Part shown: in pieces, positions 53,917-62,781 of the stretch
Numbering within the stretch: position 1 is the stretch's first letter
Layout: each line of letters starts with the position of its first letter
Assembly (NCBI GenBank): GCA_017936785.1
Contig: JAGBEV010000053.1
Coordinates: 62,001 to 126,000, forward strand
DNA: 64,000 nucleotides
Direction: 5' to 3'
Source: Lachnospiraceae bacterium
GTDB taxonomy: Bacteria > Bacillota > Clostridia > Lachnospirales > Lachnospiraceae
The notes under the pieces: model-generated
Told to the model about the DNA's origin: nothing
What the model saw: the letters and a program-made list of their open reading frames with translations, nothing else
The model's database searches: none
Program-made: the position numbers and the translations under genes

Positions 53917-54090
53917 TTATACAAATTGATTATTCTGTTCATCATAAACATAACCGATTCCGGAAAGTTTATCAAGCAAAGTCTGTTTCTCCACATCCTC
54001 GCCTTCACAAAGTTCATCCAGAGATTTGTAATAATCTCTCAGTTTTAAGTTTACATAACTCAATAACATTACAGGATCATTGGGTATCAT
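53917..54090 (-). CDS. DUF4250 family protein
   Basis: 57 residues, MIPNDPVMLLSYVNLKLRDY...SLDELCEGEDVEKQ...LSGIGYVYDEQNNQFV, a full-length match to the compact DUF4250 pattern (MIPNDPxxLLSxxNxKLRDxYxSLDxLC...DEKxNQFV). GAGAGG precedes the start. A small helical cytosolic protein of unknown role. Located between the RACo-like and HtrA genes. Confidence 0.88.
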   Translation of the reverse strand: MIPNDPVMLLSYVNLKLRDYYKSLDELCEGEDVEKQTLLDKLSGIGYVYDEQNNQFV

Positions 54091-54110
54091 CTTTTTTTCC
54101 TCTCATCTTA

Positions 54111-55559
54111 TTAATTTTCAAATAATTCTCTAAAAATTTCATTGGGGCTCATGTAGCCCTTTTCCTGCCCGGATTGATTCTGTTCCTGCCGGGTCTGCTG
54201 CTGGCTTTCAGGGCTTTCATTTTCACCCAGGGTTACACTTACAGCCTTTTCCTGATAACCGCCCTTTTCATCAGCCCTTTGAATTGTCACTTCTACAGTT
54301 TCTCCGGCCTGGTAATATTGCAGGATATTTTTTAATTCATTGTAATCGGAAATGCTGACTCCGTCAAACTTTGTGATGATATCGCCCTTCTGAAGTCCCG
54401 CTTTTTCTGCTGCGCTTCCTTCACTGGCACCTAAAACATACACACCCTGAGGTATATTATACATCTCTGAAATGTCTGTGGAAACATTCTGACAGGAAAT
54501 TCCTAAAAATCCCTGCTCATCTGTATCTACTACATCTCTGGTCTGTCTGGACATCAGTTCTTCTAATATGGGCTGTGCGCTGGAGATCGGAATGGCATAC
54601 CCCATGCCTTCTACCTTTGTGGATGCAAATTTGGAGGAATTGATACCGATTACTTCTCCTTTCATATTTAAAAGAGCTCCGCCGCTGTTACCGGGGTTGA
54701 TGGCAGCATCTGTCTGAATCAATTTTGCCGTAATATTTTCTATGGTAACTTCCCTGTCTTTGGCGCTGACAATACCTGTAGTAACGCTCTGACCGTATCC
54801 CAAAGCATTTCCTATGGCAATTACCTGATCCCCTACTTCAATATCATCGGAATTGCCCAGTTTGGCAATAGCAATGCCGGATTTAATCTCATCGCTTAGA
54901 TCATCCAGTCTTACTGCAATGATCGCCAGATCGTTATCTGCATCCGTACCCTTGATCTTGGCTTCTACTACTTTTTCTTCATCATCTCCAAAGCATACGG
55001 ATAATTCACTGGAGCCGCTGACAACGTGATTATTGGTAGCAATCAGCAATTCCGTTTCATTCTGTCCGATGATAATGCCGGAACCGACACTGGTAGCCTC
55101 ATATTCTCTGGTGCCAAACATGCTGACAACCTCTTCCACACCTTTATTGGTAATAGAAACAATGGATGGCATGCTCGCCTGCACGATATCGGAAATCTCC
55201 AGAGTGCCTGTTGTCTGTGCCACATTGGTTGCAGGAATATTGGCAGTTTCACTTTCTTTGATCACCGTCTCCTTATCCTGAGACTCCTTTTCCTCAACAG
55301 TGTCAGATGCCTTAGCTAAAGTCTGCTCTATACCGCTTGCCTTTACCACTCCTACAAATACCAGAGAAGCTGCAAGACCAAATGCTACACCTGAAGCCAG
55401 CACCGAACAGCTTTTCCTAAAAAAAGGATGGGGCTTTTTGGATTTTTTCTTTTTCTCCTTTCCACCAGTTTCTACCGCAGGGTTTGTATCTGGTGCAGCG
55501 CCGTAGTAATCTGCGGAACTGTTATAATTGTTTTGAAAATTTTGATTTTCTCCGTACAT
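54111..55559 (-). CDS. HtrA/DegP-like membrane-anchored serine protease
   Basis: 482 residues from ATG 55559 (GAGAGG upstream). A cytosolic Asn/Gln- and Lys-rich N-terminus, one membrane helix (~60-80), then the trypsin-like domain with the triad His in ATNNHVV, Asp in DADNDLAIIAV and Ser in NPGNSGGALLN. A PDZ domain (~350-445) covers GISCQNV...GAAEKAGLQKGDIITKFDG-like residues, and a Gln-rich C-terminal tail ends the protein. Degrades misfolded extracytoplasmic proteins. Confidence 0.94.
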   Translation of the reverse strand: MYGENQNFQNNYNSSADYYGAAPDTNPAVETGGKEKKKKSKKPHPFFRKSCSVLASGVAFGLAASLVFVGVVKASGIEQTLAKASDTVEEKESQDKETVIKESETANIPATNVAQTTGTLEISDIVQASMPSIVSITNKGVEEVVSMFGTREYEATSVGSGIIIGQNETELLIATNNHVVSGSSELSVCFGDDEEKVVEAKIKGTDADNDLAIIAVRLDDLSDEIKSGIAIAKLGNSDDIEVGDQVIAIGNALGYGQSVTTGIVSAKDREVTIENITAKLIQTDAAINPGNSGGALLNMKGEVIGINSSKFASTKVEGMGYAIPISSAQPILEELMSRQTRDVVDTDEQGFLGISCQNVSTDISEMYNIPQGVYVLGASEGSAAEKAGLQKGDIITKFDGVSISDYNELKNILQYYQAGETVEVTIQRADEKGGYQEKAVSVTLGENESPESQQQTRQEQNQSGQEKGYMSPNEIFRELFEN

Positions 55560-55619
55560 AATGAAAACCTCTCTTCCTTTCATTTTATGACTATAGAATA
55601 GAGGTTATTTGTTATGGAA

Positions 55620-56279
55620 TTATGTTGCTTTTGTGAAGAAAGTGTGTTTTATTATTTTGCCTGTCCAGTTTATGAGCATTTCGGATAATTGATCAAAATT
55701 CCCATTAAAATCTCCGCCTGCTGCCGATTCTAATATTTTTTGATCCAAGCCTTCCAATCTGGTCAGCAGTTCCGCCTTCGTTTTAATATATATTTGCTTT
55801 TCACAAAAATATTTTGCCTGTAATACAAATACTGCAGACTTATACATTGCCCTCAAAGCCTCACTGCTCTTTTCATGAACAGCATTATGGACACACATAT
55901 GATAGATATTGCATGCTCCTAAATGAACTGCCTGTAAGATATCTTCCTCTTTTATTATTTCTTTCATCCACTCCAGACTTCCCAATAAAGGTGTGGTGTC
56001 ATGATAAAATTGAAATAAATCAGATTTTTCCCAGTTTTCCAGTTCCTTCTTTCCCGAAACAAAACCGCATATTTTATCTCTGTGGGATAAAGAAGAAATG
56101 GCATTGTCATAGGTCTTCAGATCAATATAGTCCAGTTCATCCAGAATGAGCACAACATCAATGTCGCTTTTCTCTGTTGCTTCGCCCCTGCCATAGCTTC
56201 CCTGAATGCCTGCAAACACAATGCGGGAGCCGAAAACTTCCTCCATGCGCTGCACATATGTTTTAAGCCATTCTTCCAT
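55620..56279 (-). CDS. Nucleotidyltransferase-domain protein
   Basis: 219 residues. The N-terminal NTP_transf_2 motif is GIQGSYGRGEATEKSDIDVVLIL (~24-46, GSxGRGE and the metal pair SDIDV). The C-terminal ~100 residues are helical (HEPN-like in layout). The pair nucleotidyltransferase plus helical domain is known from MNT/HEPN and aminoglycoside nucleotidyltransferase families; neither can be assigned. Substrate unknown. Confidence 0.75.
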   Translation of the reverse strand: MEEWLKTYVQRMEEVFGSRIVFAGIQGSYGRGEATEKSDIDVVLILDELDYIDLKTYDNAISSLSHRDKICGFVSGKKELENWEKSDLFQFYHDTTPLLGSLEWMKEIIKEEDILQAVHLGACNIYHMCVHNAVHEKSSEALRAMYKSAVFVLQAKYFCEKQIYIKTKAELLTRLEGLDQKILESAAGGDFNGNFDQLSEMLINWTGKIIKHTFFTKAT

Positions 56280-56364
56280 AATTCTGCTTTTCCTTTCTCT
56301 TCCCTGTTTTCAAATCCATGCCATCCGATTTAACATAAAAATTTCTGTTGCTCACATAAAATTT

Positions 56365-57105
56365 TTATAACGGATTTTTTATCAAAGAAATATATTGCAT
56401 TTTGTCTTCCTGCTCTCTGCAATAATTTAAATACCGTTTTATGACATCATAATCTTCCCACATATGCATGGGATAGACTTCCTTTACCGGAATCCGGAAC
56501 AGAAAATAGTCCATACCATAGCAATAGGCAGCTCCCAGCCGGGGATCCAGAGGAATAAATGCTGCATCCAACGCTGCACTCGTATCTTCAGATTGACTTT
56601 CACCTGCCAGAATATTTTTTAAATATGTTATTTCTTCTTTATATACCCGTTCCTGGTCTTTATTAAAGTTTCCCAGCTCGCCGTCCCAATGCCACCAGTT
56701 TAAATCGCCTGCATGGTAAATTCTCTGCTCTCCCGCTTTAACATAAAATGCCACGCCTGCGTCAGTGGATTTTAAAGTATGAATTGTAACATCAGGTAAA
56801 GTTAATGAAGTATGGGGCTGCATTCTGTATATTTTCTCTTTGACTGCCGGGTCAACTCCGTGCCTTTGCAAATATTTGTCGCTTAATTTTATGTCATTTC
56901 CAAATACATAGGTCACGCCGCCGGGATGATTTTGTAAGTCAAAGATTTTAAAATCAAAATGATCCGGGTGCTTATGGCTGGCGAAAACCACCAGCGGCTT
57001 TTCAGCCGGAAAAGCCGGCAGCTTTCCTTTATAATAATCAAACAGGAAGGTTGCCGGCTCTGTTTCTACCAGATAACCGCTATGATAAATATAGGTTATT
57101 TTCAT
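56365..57105 (-). CDS. MBL-fold metallo-hydrolase
   Basis: 246 residues. Metal motif ASHKHPDHFD (HxHxDH), the second His at YHAGDLNWWHW and a final CYGMDYF...MHMWEDYD region. The small UlaG-like form, with LVETEPATFLFDYYKG near the start. Probably cytosolic; the substrate (lactone, phosphodiester or RNA) cannot be told. Confidence 0.85.
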   Translation of the reverse strand: MKITYIYHSGYLVETEPATFLFDYYKGKLPAFPAEKPLVVFASHKHPDHFDFKIFDLQNHPGGVTYVFGNDIKLSDKYLQRHGVDPAVKEKIYRMQPHTSLTLPDVTIHTLKSTDAGVAFYVKAGEQRIYHAGDLNWWHWDGELGNFNKDQERVYKEEITYLKNILAGESQSEDTSAALDAAFIPLDPRLGAAYCYGMDYFLFRIPVKEVYPMHMWEDYDVIKRYLNYCREQEDKMQYISLIKNPL

Positions 57106-57128
57106 AAATTTGTGATCCCTTTCACTTG

Positions 57129-59711
57129 TTATGCTTTTTTTGCCACAAGATTATCATTTTCCACATCAATAAGGATTTCATCTCCGGTTTCCACCGCATC
57201 TGCCAAAATCAGTTTTGCAGCAGCAGTCTCCACGTATTTCTGGATATACCGTTTTAAAGGTCTTGCTCCGTAAACCGGATCATAACCGTTTTCCACGATA
57301 AAGGTCTTTGCAGCATCGGTACAGCTTAAATGCAGTTCTTTATCCGAAAGACGCTTGTTCAGATCCTCAATGATCAAGTCAATGATACCACCGATATTGT
57401 CTTTTGTCAGCGGTTTAAAGAGAATTGTTTCATCCAGTCTGTTCAAAAACTCCGGTCTGAAATGGGCACGAAGCTCGTTCATGACCAGATTTTCCGCCTC
57501 AGGAGAAATCTCACCTTTTTCATCAATGCCGTCTAACAAATATTGCGCTCCGATATTGGAGGTCATGATCAGAATGGTATTTTTAAAGTCCACAGTTCTG
57601 CCCAGGGAATCGGTAATCCGTCCATCATCCAGCACCTGTAACAGCACATTAAATACATCGGGATGCGCCTTTTCCACCTCATCAAAAAGCACTACAGAAT
57701 AGGGTTTTCTTCTGACCGCTTCCGTCAACTGACCGCCTTCTTCATATCCCACATATCCGGGAGGCGCTCCGATCAATCTGGATACGGAGTATTTCTCCAT
57801 ATATTCACTCATGTCGATACGGACCATATTGGATTCATCATCAAACAGCGCCTGCGCCAGAGTTTTTGCCAGTTCCGTCTTGCCCACACCGGTGGGTCCT
57901 AAAAACAGGAAGGAACCGATGGGTTTGCTCGGGTCCTTGATGCCCGCTTTGGAACGCATGATGGCTTCTGACACCTTTGTCACACCTTCATCCTGTCCGA
58001 TCACCCGTTTATGAAGTTCATCATCCAGATGCAGGGTTTTATTTCTTTCACTTTCTGTCAGCTTTGCAACGGGGATTCCCGTCCATCTGGAAATGATCTT
58101 TGCGATTTCATCCTCATCCACGCTTTCATGAACCAGACTTCTGTCGCTTTCCTTGACTTTCTGCTCTTCTAATTCCAGTTCCTTCTTCATGGAAGGCAGT
58201 CTGCCATAGCTTAATTCTGCCGCCTTTTCCAGATTTCCTTCTCTGGTGGCGATCTGAATCTCATTGTTGATGCTTTCTATATCCTCACGAAGTTTTTGCA
58301 GCTTTTCTACACTGTTCTTCTCATTTTCCCAGGTAGCCTTCTGGCTGGCAAAGGTTTCCTTCAGCTCAGCAAGTTCTTTTTGCAGATCTTCCAGACGCTC
58401 TTTGGAGATGCGGTCGTCTTCTTTTTTCAGCGCCGCTTCTTCTATTTCCATCTGCATGATACGGCGGTTTAATTCATCCAGCTCTGTTGGCATGGAATCC
58501 AATTCGGTCTTGATCAGCGCACATGCCTCATCCACCAGGTCGATTGCCTTATCCGGCAGGAAACGGTCCGTAATATAACGGTTGGAAAGAACTGCTGCGC
58601 TTACCAGCGCATTATCCATGATCTTTACTCCGTGGAATACTTCATAACGCTCCTTTAAACCACGGAGAATGGAAATGGTATCCTCTACCGTAGGCTCATC
58701 TACTGTAACGGGCTGGAAACGGCGTTCCAAAGCCTGATCCTTTTCAATATACTGCCTGTATTCATCCAGGGTGGTTGCACCGATACAGTGCAGCTCACCT
58801 CTTGCCAGCATGGGCTTTAACATATTGCCCGCATCCAATGCGCCGTCTGTCTTACCGGCTCCCACAATGGTATGAAGCTCATCGATAAACAGGATGATCT
58901 GACCATCGCTGTTTTTTACATCATCTAACACCGCTTTCAGACGTTCCTCAAACTCGCCCCGGTATTTTGCTCCTGCTACCAGAGCGCCCATATCCAATGA
59001 GAAAATCTTTTTATCCTTTAAGCTCTGAGGCACGTCTCCTCTGACAATACGCTGTGCCAGGCCTTCTACAACTGCGGTCTTACCTACGCCCGGTTCACCG
59101 ATCAGGACCGGATTGTTTTTGGTCTTTCTGGATAGAATGCGGATCACGTTACGGATTTCGCTGTCCCTGCCGATTACCGGGTCTAACTTCTGGTTTTTGG
59201 CTTTCTCCACCAGATCCTGTCCGTATTTTTCCAAAGTATCATAGGTTGCCTCGGGATTATCGCTGGTTACCCGCTGATTTCCTCTGACTGTGGACAAAGC
59301 CTGAAGGAAACGCTCTCTGGTAATGCCATATTCCTTCATCATTTCTTTCATTGCCGCATTGGGATATTTTAATAAGGATAAAAACAAATGCTCAACGGAA
59401 ACGTATTCATCTCCCATTGCCTTTGCCTCATCCTCTGCGGAAACAAGGACCTTATTCAATGCCTGACCCACATATACCTGTCCGCCCTGGACTTTGACAC
59501 GCTTATTTAACAATTCCTTTGCGTAGTTTACAAAGTGATCCGTCTGAATCTCCATCTTTTCAATGAGTTTTAAGATCAGACTGTCTTCTATGGAAAGAAG
59601 GGATACTAACAGATGCTCCTGTTCAATCTCCTGATTTCCATATTCATAAGCCAGTTTTTCACAGCCGTTAATGGCTTCCATTGACTTTTGTGTAAATTTT
59701 GAAATGTTCAT
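57129..59711 (-). CDS. clpB: ATP-dependent disaggregase ClpB
   Basis: 860 residues. The double-Clp N domain (1-145) is followed by AAA1 with Walker [12 protein letters not shown], the M-domain coiled coil (~400-525, long Glu/Lys helices) and AAA2 with [12 protein letters not shown] and sensor-2 [12 protein letters not shown]. The M domain separates it from ClpA/ClpC. Rescues aggregated proteins with DnaK. The gene is preceded by a CIRCE-controlled promoter and a very long structured leader (59749-60046). Confidence 0.97.
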   Translation of the reverse strand: MNISKFTQKSMEAINGCEKLAYEYGNQEIEQEHLLVSLLSIEDSLILKLIEKMEIQTDHFVNYAKELLNKRVKVQGGQVYVGQALNKVLVSAEDEAKAMGDEYVSVEHLFLSLLKYPNAAMKEMMKEYGITRERFLQALSTVRGNQRVTSDNPEATYDTLEKYGQDLVEKAKNQKLDPVIGRDSEIRNVIRILSRKTKNNPVLIGEPGVGKTAVVEGLAQRIVRGDVPQSLKDKKIFSLDMGALVAGAKYRGEFEERLKAVLDDVKNSDGQIILFIDELHTIVGAGKTDGALDAGNMLKPMLARGELHCIGATTLDEYRQYIEKDQALERRFQPVTVDEPTVEDTISILRGLKERYEVFHGVKIMDNALVSAAVLSNRYITDRFLPDKAIDLVDEACALIKTELDSMPTELDELNRRIMQMEIEEAALKKEDDRISKERLEDLQKELAELKETFASQKATWENEKNSVEKLQKLREDIESINNEIQIATREGNLEKAAELSYGRLPSMKKELELEEQKVKESDRSLVHESVDEDEIAKIISRWTGIPVAKLTESERNKTLHLDDELHKRVIGQDEGVTKVSEAIMRSKAGIKDPSKPIGSFLFLGPTGVGKTELAKTLAQALFDDESNMVRIDMSEYMEKYSVSRLIGAPPGYVGYEEGGQLTEAVRRKPYSVVLFDEVEKAHPDVFNVLLQVLDDGRITDSLGRTVDFKNTILIMTSNIGAQYLLDGIDEKGEISPEAENLVMNELRAHFRPEFLNRLDETILFKPLTKDNIGGIIDLIIEDLNKRLSDKELHLSCTDAAKTFIVENGYDPVYGARPLKRYIQKYVETAAAKLILADAVETGDEILIDVENDNLVAKKA

Positions 59712-59748
59712 GACTAAAGCACCCCTTTCTGTGCGATCAAATGGTTAG

Positions 59749-60046
59749 GAAATAATCAAGGTGTTGTGGAAATGATAAACGGGACGAAAGCCCGGAAATC
59801 TTTTGTTTTTTGGACAGAAGTTTTGAAACTTGTTTTTCTAACAGAATGGACAAGATATTGAGTGCGGACGGGTCGGGTTCAACGGACATCCTGTCCGGAG
59901 AACCCTAATCCTGCCATCCTTGGCAGGATTTCCCTGTTTTTCTGACCATTCTGTAAGAAAAACTACGTTTCAAAACTATTGCCCAAAAAACAAAAAATTT
60001 CCGGGCTTTCTGTCTTTGATTATTTCCACTTTTCTTTGATTATTTC
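59749..60046 (-). repeat. 103-nt imperfect inverted arms in the clpB leader
   Basis: Arms 59749-59851 and 59944-60046 are each 103 nt and about four-fifths identical when one is reversed (shared blocks AAAGCCCGGAAAT, TTTTGTTTTTTGG, AGTTTTGAAAC, GTTTTTCT, ACAGAATGG). In the clpB message they would form one giant hairpin. The 92-nt top has two smaller perfect hairpins, 59907-59930 (10 bp, loop AGGA on the transcript) and 59875-59905 (two-part stem, loop AGGAT). No gene or transposase lies inside. Confidence 0.8.
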
Positions 60047-60059
60047 ATGTTCTGTTATT

Positions 60060-60088
60060 GTTATAGCACGAAAAATTAGCACTCGCAA
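60060..60088 (-). promoter_or_regulatory. clpB promoter
   Basis: Minus strand TTGCGA (complement of 60083-60088), 17 bp, TATAAC (complement of 60060-60065). The start would fall near 60053, giving a leader of about 340 nt. The -35 lies inside the CIRCE element. Confidence 0.85.
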
Positions 60089-60102
60089 GATGAGAGTGCT
60101 AA
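60076..60102. promoter_or_regulatory. CIRCE operator (HrcA site)
   Basis: TTAGCACTC (60076-60084), N9, GAGTGCTAA (60094-60102): a perfect CIRCE consensus. HrcA repressor bound here would cover the clpB -35. In many Firmicutes clpB is under CtsR instead, so HrcA control is worth noting. No CtsR heptad repeats are seen. Confidence 0.97.
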
Positions 60103-60170
60103 TAATTTTATAAAATATTTGTAAACTATTATTTATATGGATTTCATTCTAAAATTTAGTTCTTTTTTTA

Positions 60171-60199
60171 TTGTTATTTTCCACATCTTGCGCTACAAT
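60171..60199 (+). promoter_or_regulatory. Promoter of the type I toxin
   Basis: TTGTTA (60171-60176), 17 bp, TACAAT (60194-60199). The start would be near 60206, just ahead of GGGTGGGCTGACC, which can pair with the 3' end of the message. Confidence 0.75.
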
Positions 60200-60266
60200 T
60201 TTTCCGTGGAACAATCGTGTTATAGGGTGGGCTGACCTCCATTTTTGACAGAATGGGGGTGATGCT

Positions 60267-60356
60267 ATGAAAAATCATTTTGATTTTAAGGACTTAATGA
60301 CCTTTGGTCTTTTCCTTTTGGCATTGCTTACATTCGTTTTTGCGTATTGTAAGTAG
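60267..60356 (+). CDS. Holin-like small membrane toxin (type I TA)
   Basis: 29 residues, MKNHFDFKDLMTFGLFLLAL followed by LTFVFAYCK, with GGGGGTG 6 nt before the ATG. A short polar N-terminus, a single hydrophobic helix and a tiny basic tail are typical of the putative holin-like toxin family, whose expression depolarises the membrane. The message 5' GGTGGGCTGACC (60220s) is complementary except for one base to GGTCAACCCACC (60423-60434), a long-range pairing usual for translation-inert type I toxin mRNAs. Confidence 0.82.
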   Translation: MKNHFDFKDLMTFGLFLLALLTFVFAYCK

Positions 60357-60366
60357 CTATACATAG

Positions 60367-60455
60367 AAAAACCACCCTAATACTTTGAGCGGTTATAGGG
60401 TGGAATTTCTACTTTATCAATCGGTCAACCCACCTTGAGCGGTTGTTCCTTTTAT
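60367..60455 (-). ncRNA. Antisense antitoxin RNA
   Basis: Starts about 60455 from the promoter at 60462-60490 and ends at a textbook terminator. Its stem CCACCCTA (complement of 60396-60403) with TAGGGTGG (complement of 60372-60379) is followed on the minus strand by T5 (60367-60371). About 89 nt, fully complementary to the 3' part of the toxin transcript. It contains two copies of AACCGCTCAA. RatA-like arrangement. Confidence 0.78.
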
Positions 60456-60461
60456 GTTTTC

Positions 60462-60490
60462 AATATAGCATATTTATTTATGCTTTGCAA
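60462..60490 (-). promoter_or_regulatory. Promoter of the antitoxin RNA
   Basis: Minus strand TTGCAA (complement of 60485-60490), 17 bp, TATATT (complement of 60462-60467). Closer to consensus than the toxin promoter, as expected for an unstable RNA that must be in excess. Confidence 0.78.
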
Positions 60491-60599
60491 GCAATATAAG
60501 TCTGCGGAGCCTTACTGATTTTCCCGTTGCACAAGCATAGCAGAGTAGACATAGATATAAAGTTTTCCAATTCTGCCTTAAGGAGTTGTAGGAAAATTT

Positions 60600-61082
60600 C
60601 TACTTTATATGAAGATTAACTAAAAAGTCTACTATCCGCTCTTCATTATCCGTTTCATCTGATTTTGTAACAATCATATACAAAATCATTGTAATAATTA
60701 TTCCTAATGGAATTATAATTATCCCCATATACGGTGCCTGAATCATAAACCATAGCATTCCAATCCACATAACGATCAAAAAGGAATACCACAATAATTT
60801 TACATGTCCTGCAGGAACAAATCTTCTCTCAAGAATACTACTACCCCCACATTCCCTTATATATGCTTCAAATCCTTTAAAACCCCCGAAGCCACTATGT
60901 CTTCCTGTATAATATATAAATATTTGATCATCTTGAATCTTGCTTAAAAAACTATTCGCTGCATAAGTGTTCGTTAAATTATATTCATATGTTTTTTCCT
61001 TTAAAAGCCTCAAGTAATCTTCTTTCCTTAAATGACTTCGCAATTTTATTATATTTTCGTTACTTTCAGTATTTATACTCAT
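60600..61082 (-). CDS. Membrane protein, unknown
   Basis: 160 residues. The N-terminal ~85 residues are soluble (YLRLLKEKTYEYNLTNTYAANSFLSKIQDDQIFIYYTGRHSGFGGF). Two membrane helices follow (~93-113 and ~117-138), then a charged tail. No family recognised. Last gene of the leftward group at the right edge, 22 bp after the 552-residue protein. Confidence 0.6.
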   Translation of the reverse strand: MSINTESNENIIKLRSHLRKEDYLRLLKEKTYEYNLTNTYAANSFLSKIQDDQIFIYYTGRHSGFGGFKGFEAYIRECGGSSILERRFVPAGHVKLLWYSFLIVMWIGMLWFMIQAPYMGIIIIPLGIIITMILYMIVTKSDETDNEERIVDFLVNLHIK

Positions 61083-61104
61083 TCCTTTCTTTTTTCATGA
61101 AAAC

Positions 61105-62763
61105 TCACTCCTTAGCCTTCTGTTTCCATTCTACATCCAATGTATTTTGGACATATTTCTCATAAAGCTCATGAAATTCGTCTTCTGTAATGCTTTCCTC
61201 CGTCCCTTCTTCCAGTCCTCCGATATATTGCGTATATTTAGTTTCCTCAAGCCCTGTGTATTCCCCTGCAAACCATACCTGGAAAAAAATCACAGCCTCC
61301 ATTTCATTCTCATCATTCAGGCGGTAAACGCTATATTGATTTCGTCCTGCATGACTTTCATCCACCATGACAATTTCTTTATTTTCATTTATGATTTCTC
61401 TTGTGGCCCCGCTATAAAAGGGCGGCGAAACCCAATAGATTTCCTCCTGATCTATCGTTAATATTTGCATGAATATCCCCGGCGGATAGATGATCAATTC
61501 CTGAATACCATCGTCATTCAGATCAACATAGGTATAATTCAACGATCCATTTTCATAATAAGAAGACAATATTTCTCCTCCATTGGCATCTGTTATTTTA
61601 CCGTTTAAAAACTGACAGTATAATGTCATTTCATCATCCTGCATAATATCTACTATTTCTCCCCGAAAATTAATACCGATTCCCGTATCAGGATCTATTG
61701 TGATCCAGTCCATGGTAGCCGTATGTGATTCATCTTCATTTTTGATTGCTTCATACAAATGGACTACTGCATTACCCCCATCATCATAACGTTCAATATC
61801 TGCATGGGGATAACCGGCAAACGGGGTAAGTATCATCTCCTCATCCAGATTTAATCTGTCTTCCTCCGGTATTTCTGAATCATAAGATATCAGCTCAACT
61901 TCTAAAATTCCCTGATCGTGATCTATATGCAGATAGAATTCCGGAAATACTTCATCTTCCCCATAAATATAATATACATCCCCACTGCCATGGGCAGCAT
62001 AAAATGACTGATATAACAGCCTCTCATCTTCTCCATAATAATAGTCCGCACTGCTGCGGTACGTGCCAAAAACACTGGTATTATGCCGATACTCTTTTCT
62101 CTGTAATGTTCCATCGTCCCTGTATGTCCAATCAATTTCAAGCAAAGAAGAGGGGTTCTCATCCTCGTCTGATTTTACAATCCCCTTTGATTCAAAGTGT
62201 TGTATACCATAGGGATAATCTAAAGACCGCTCTATAGATTCCTCATATTCAGATACAGCTGTTTTCCCCGTACTTCTTTTGCAGGACAGCCTTGAAGCAC
62301 TTGCCAGATCAGCCCATGCTTCCATAACAGAATATTGTGGTTCTCCAAAATTTCCGGCATAAAAACGGAAGCCTTCCTCCTGCTTATTTTCCTCTTCCGG
62401 ATAATATCGGATTCCGCACCCTTCCCCGGAAGCATCGTCATAATATAATGCTAACTGTAAGCTTCCATCTTCTGTATCATATTCCCAGAATGGTTTATCT
62501 TCTTCAAAACCACAATCTGCAATAAAATCCGATGCACATTTGTAATATACGATCTCATAGGAATCCCTGTTATCTGTTACCTGGAATGATATCTCTTCTT
62601 CTGCATTGTCCATGCTATCTGTTGCACTATCCATACCATCTACTGCATTTTGGGTTTGAGTATCCCTCTGACCGGGGTTTCTGCTGCCAGCCACAGCAAA
62701 CATCAAAATACAGATAAAAATACATATAATTAAAAATATGATCCCTTTTTTTACCCTCTTCAT
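61105..62763 (-). CDS. Membrane-anchored extracytoplasmic protein with Asp-rich repeat motif
   Basis: 552 residues. One N-terminal anchor (KKGIIFLIICIFICILMFAV), a short Met/Asp/Ser repeat linker (MDSATDSMDN), then a large extracytoplasmic part of beta and acidic segments. YVDLNDDGIQELIIYPP (~425) resembles a Ca-binding FG-GAP/EF-hand-like loop (DxNxDGxxE). No catalytic motif seen. Similar surface proteins are common beside one another in Lachnospiraceae; function unknown. Confidence 0.6.
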   Translation of the reverse strand: MKRVKKGIIFLIICIFICILMFAVAGSRNPGQRDTQTQNAVDGMDSATDSMDNAEEEISFQVTDNRDSYEIVYYKCASDFIADCGFEEDKPFWEYDTEDGSLQLALYYDDASGEGCGIRYYPEEENKQEEGFRFYAGNFGEPQYSVMEAWADLASASRLSCKRSTGKTAVSEYEESIERSLDYPYGIQHFESKGIVKSDEDENPSSLLEIDWTYRDDGTLQRKEYRHNTSVFGTYRSSADYYYGEDERLLYQSFYAAHGSGDVYYIYGEDEVFPEFYLHIDHDQGILEVELISYDSEIPEEDRLNLDEEMILTPFAGYPHADIERYDDGGNAVVHLYEAIKNEDESHTATMDWITIDPDTGIGINFRGEIVDIMQDDEMTLYCQFLNGKITDANGGEILSSYYENGSLNYTYVDLNDDGIQELIIYPPGIFMQILTIDQEEIYWVSPPFYSGATREIINENKEIVMVDESHAGRNQYSVYRLNDENEMEAVIFFQVWFAGEYTGLEETKYTQYIGGLEEGTEESITEDEFHELYEKYVQNTLDVEWKQKAKE

Positions 62764-62781
62764 TATAAAATTTCCCCCTTC

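Noticed and set aside
59749-60046. Considered as a complete insertion sequence
   Set aside because: No ORF for a transposase lies inside the 92-nt centre. A MITE-like origin is possible, but target duplications are not clear.
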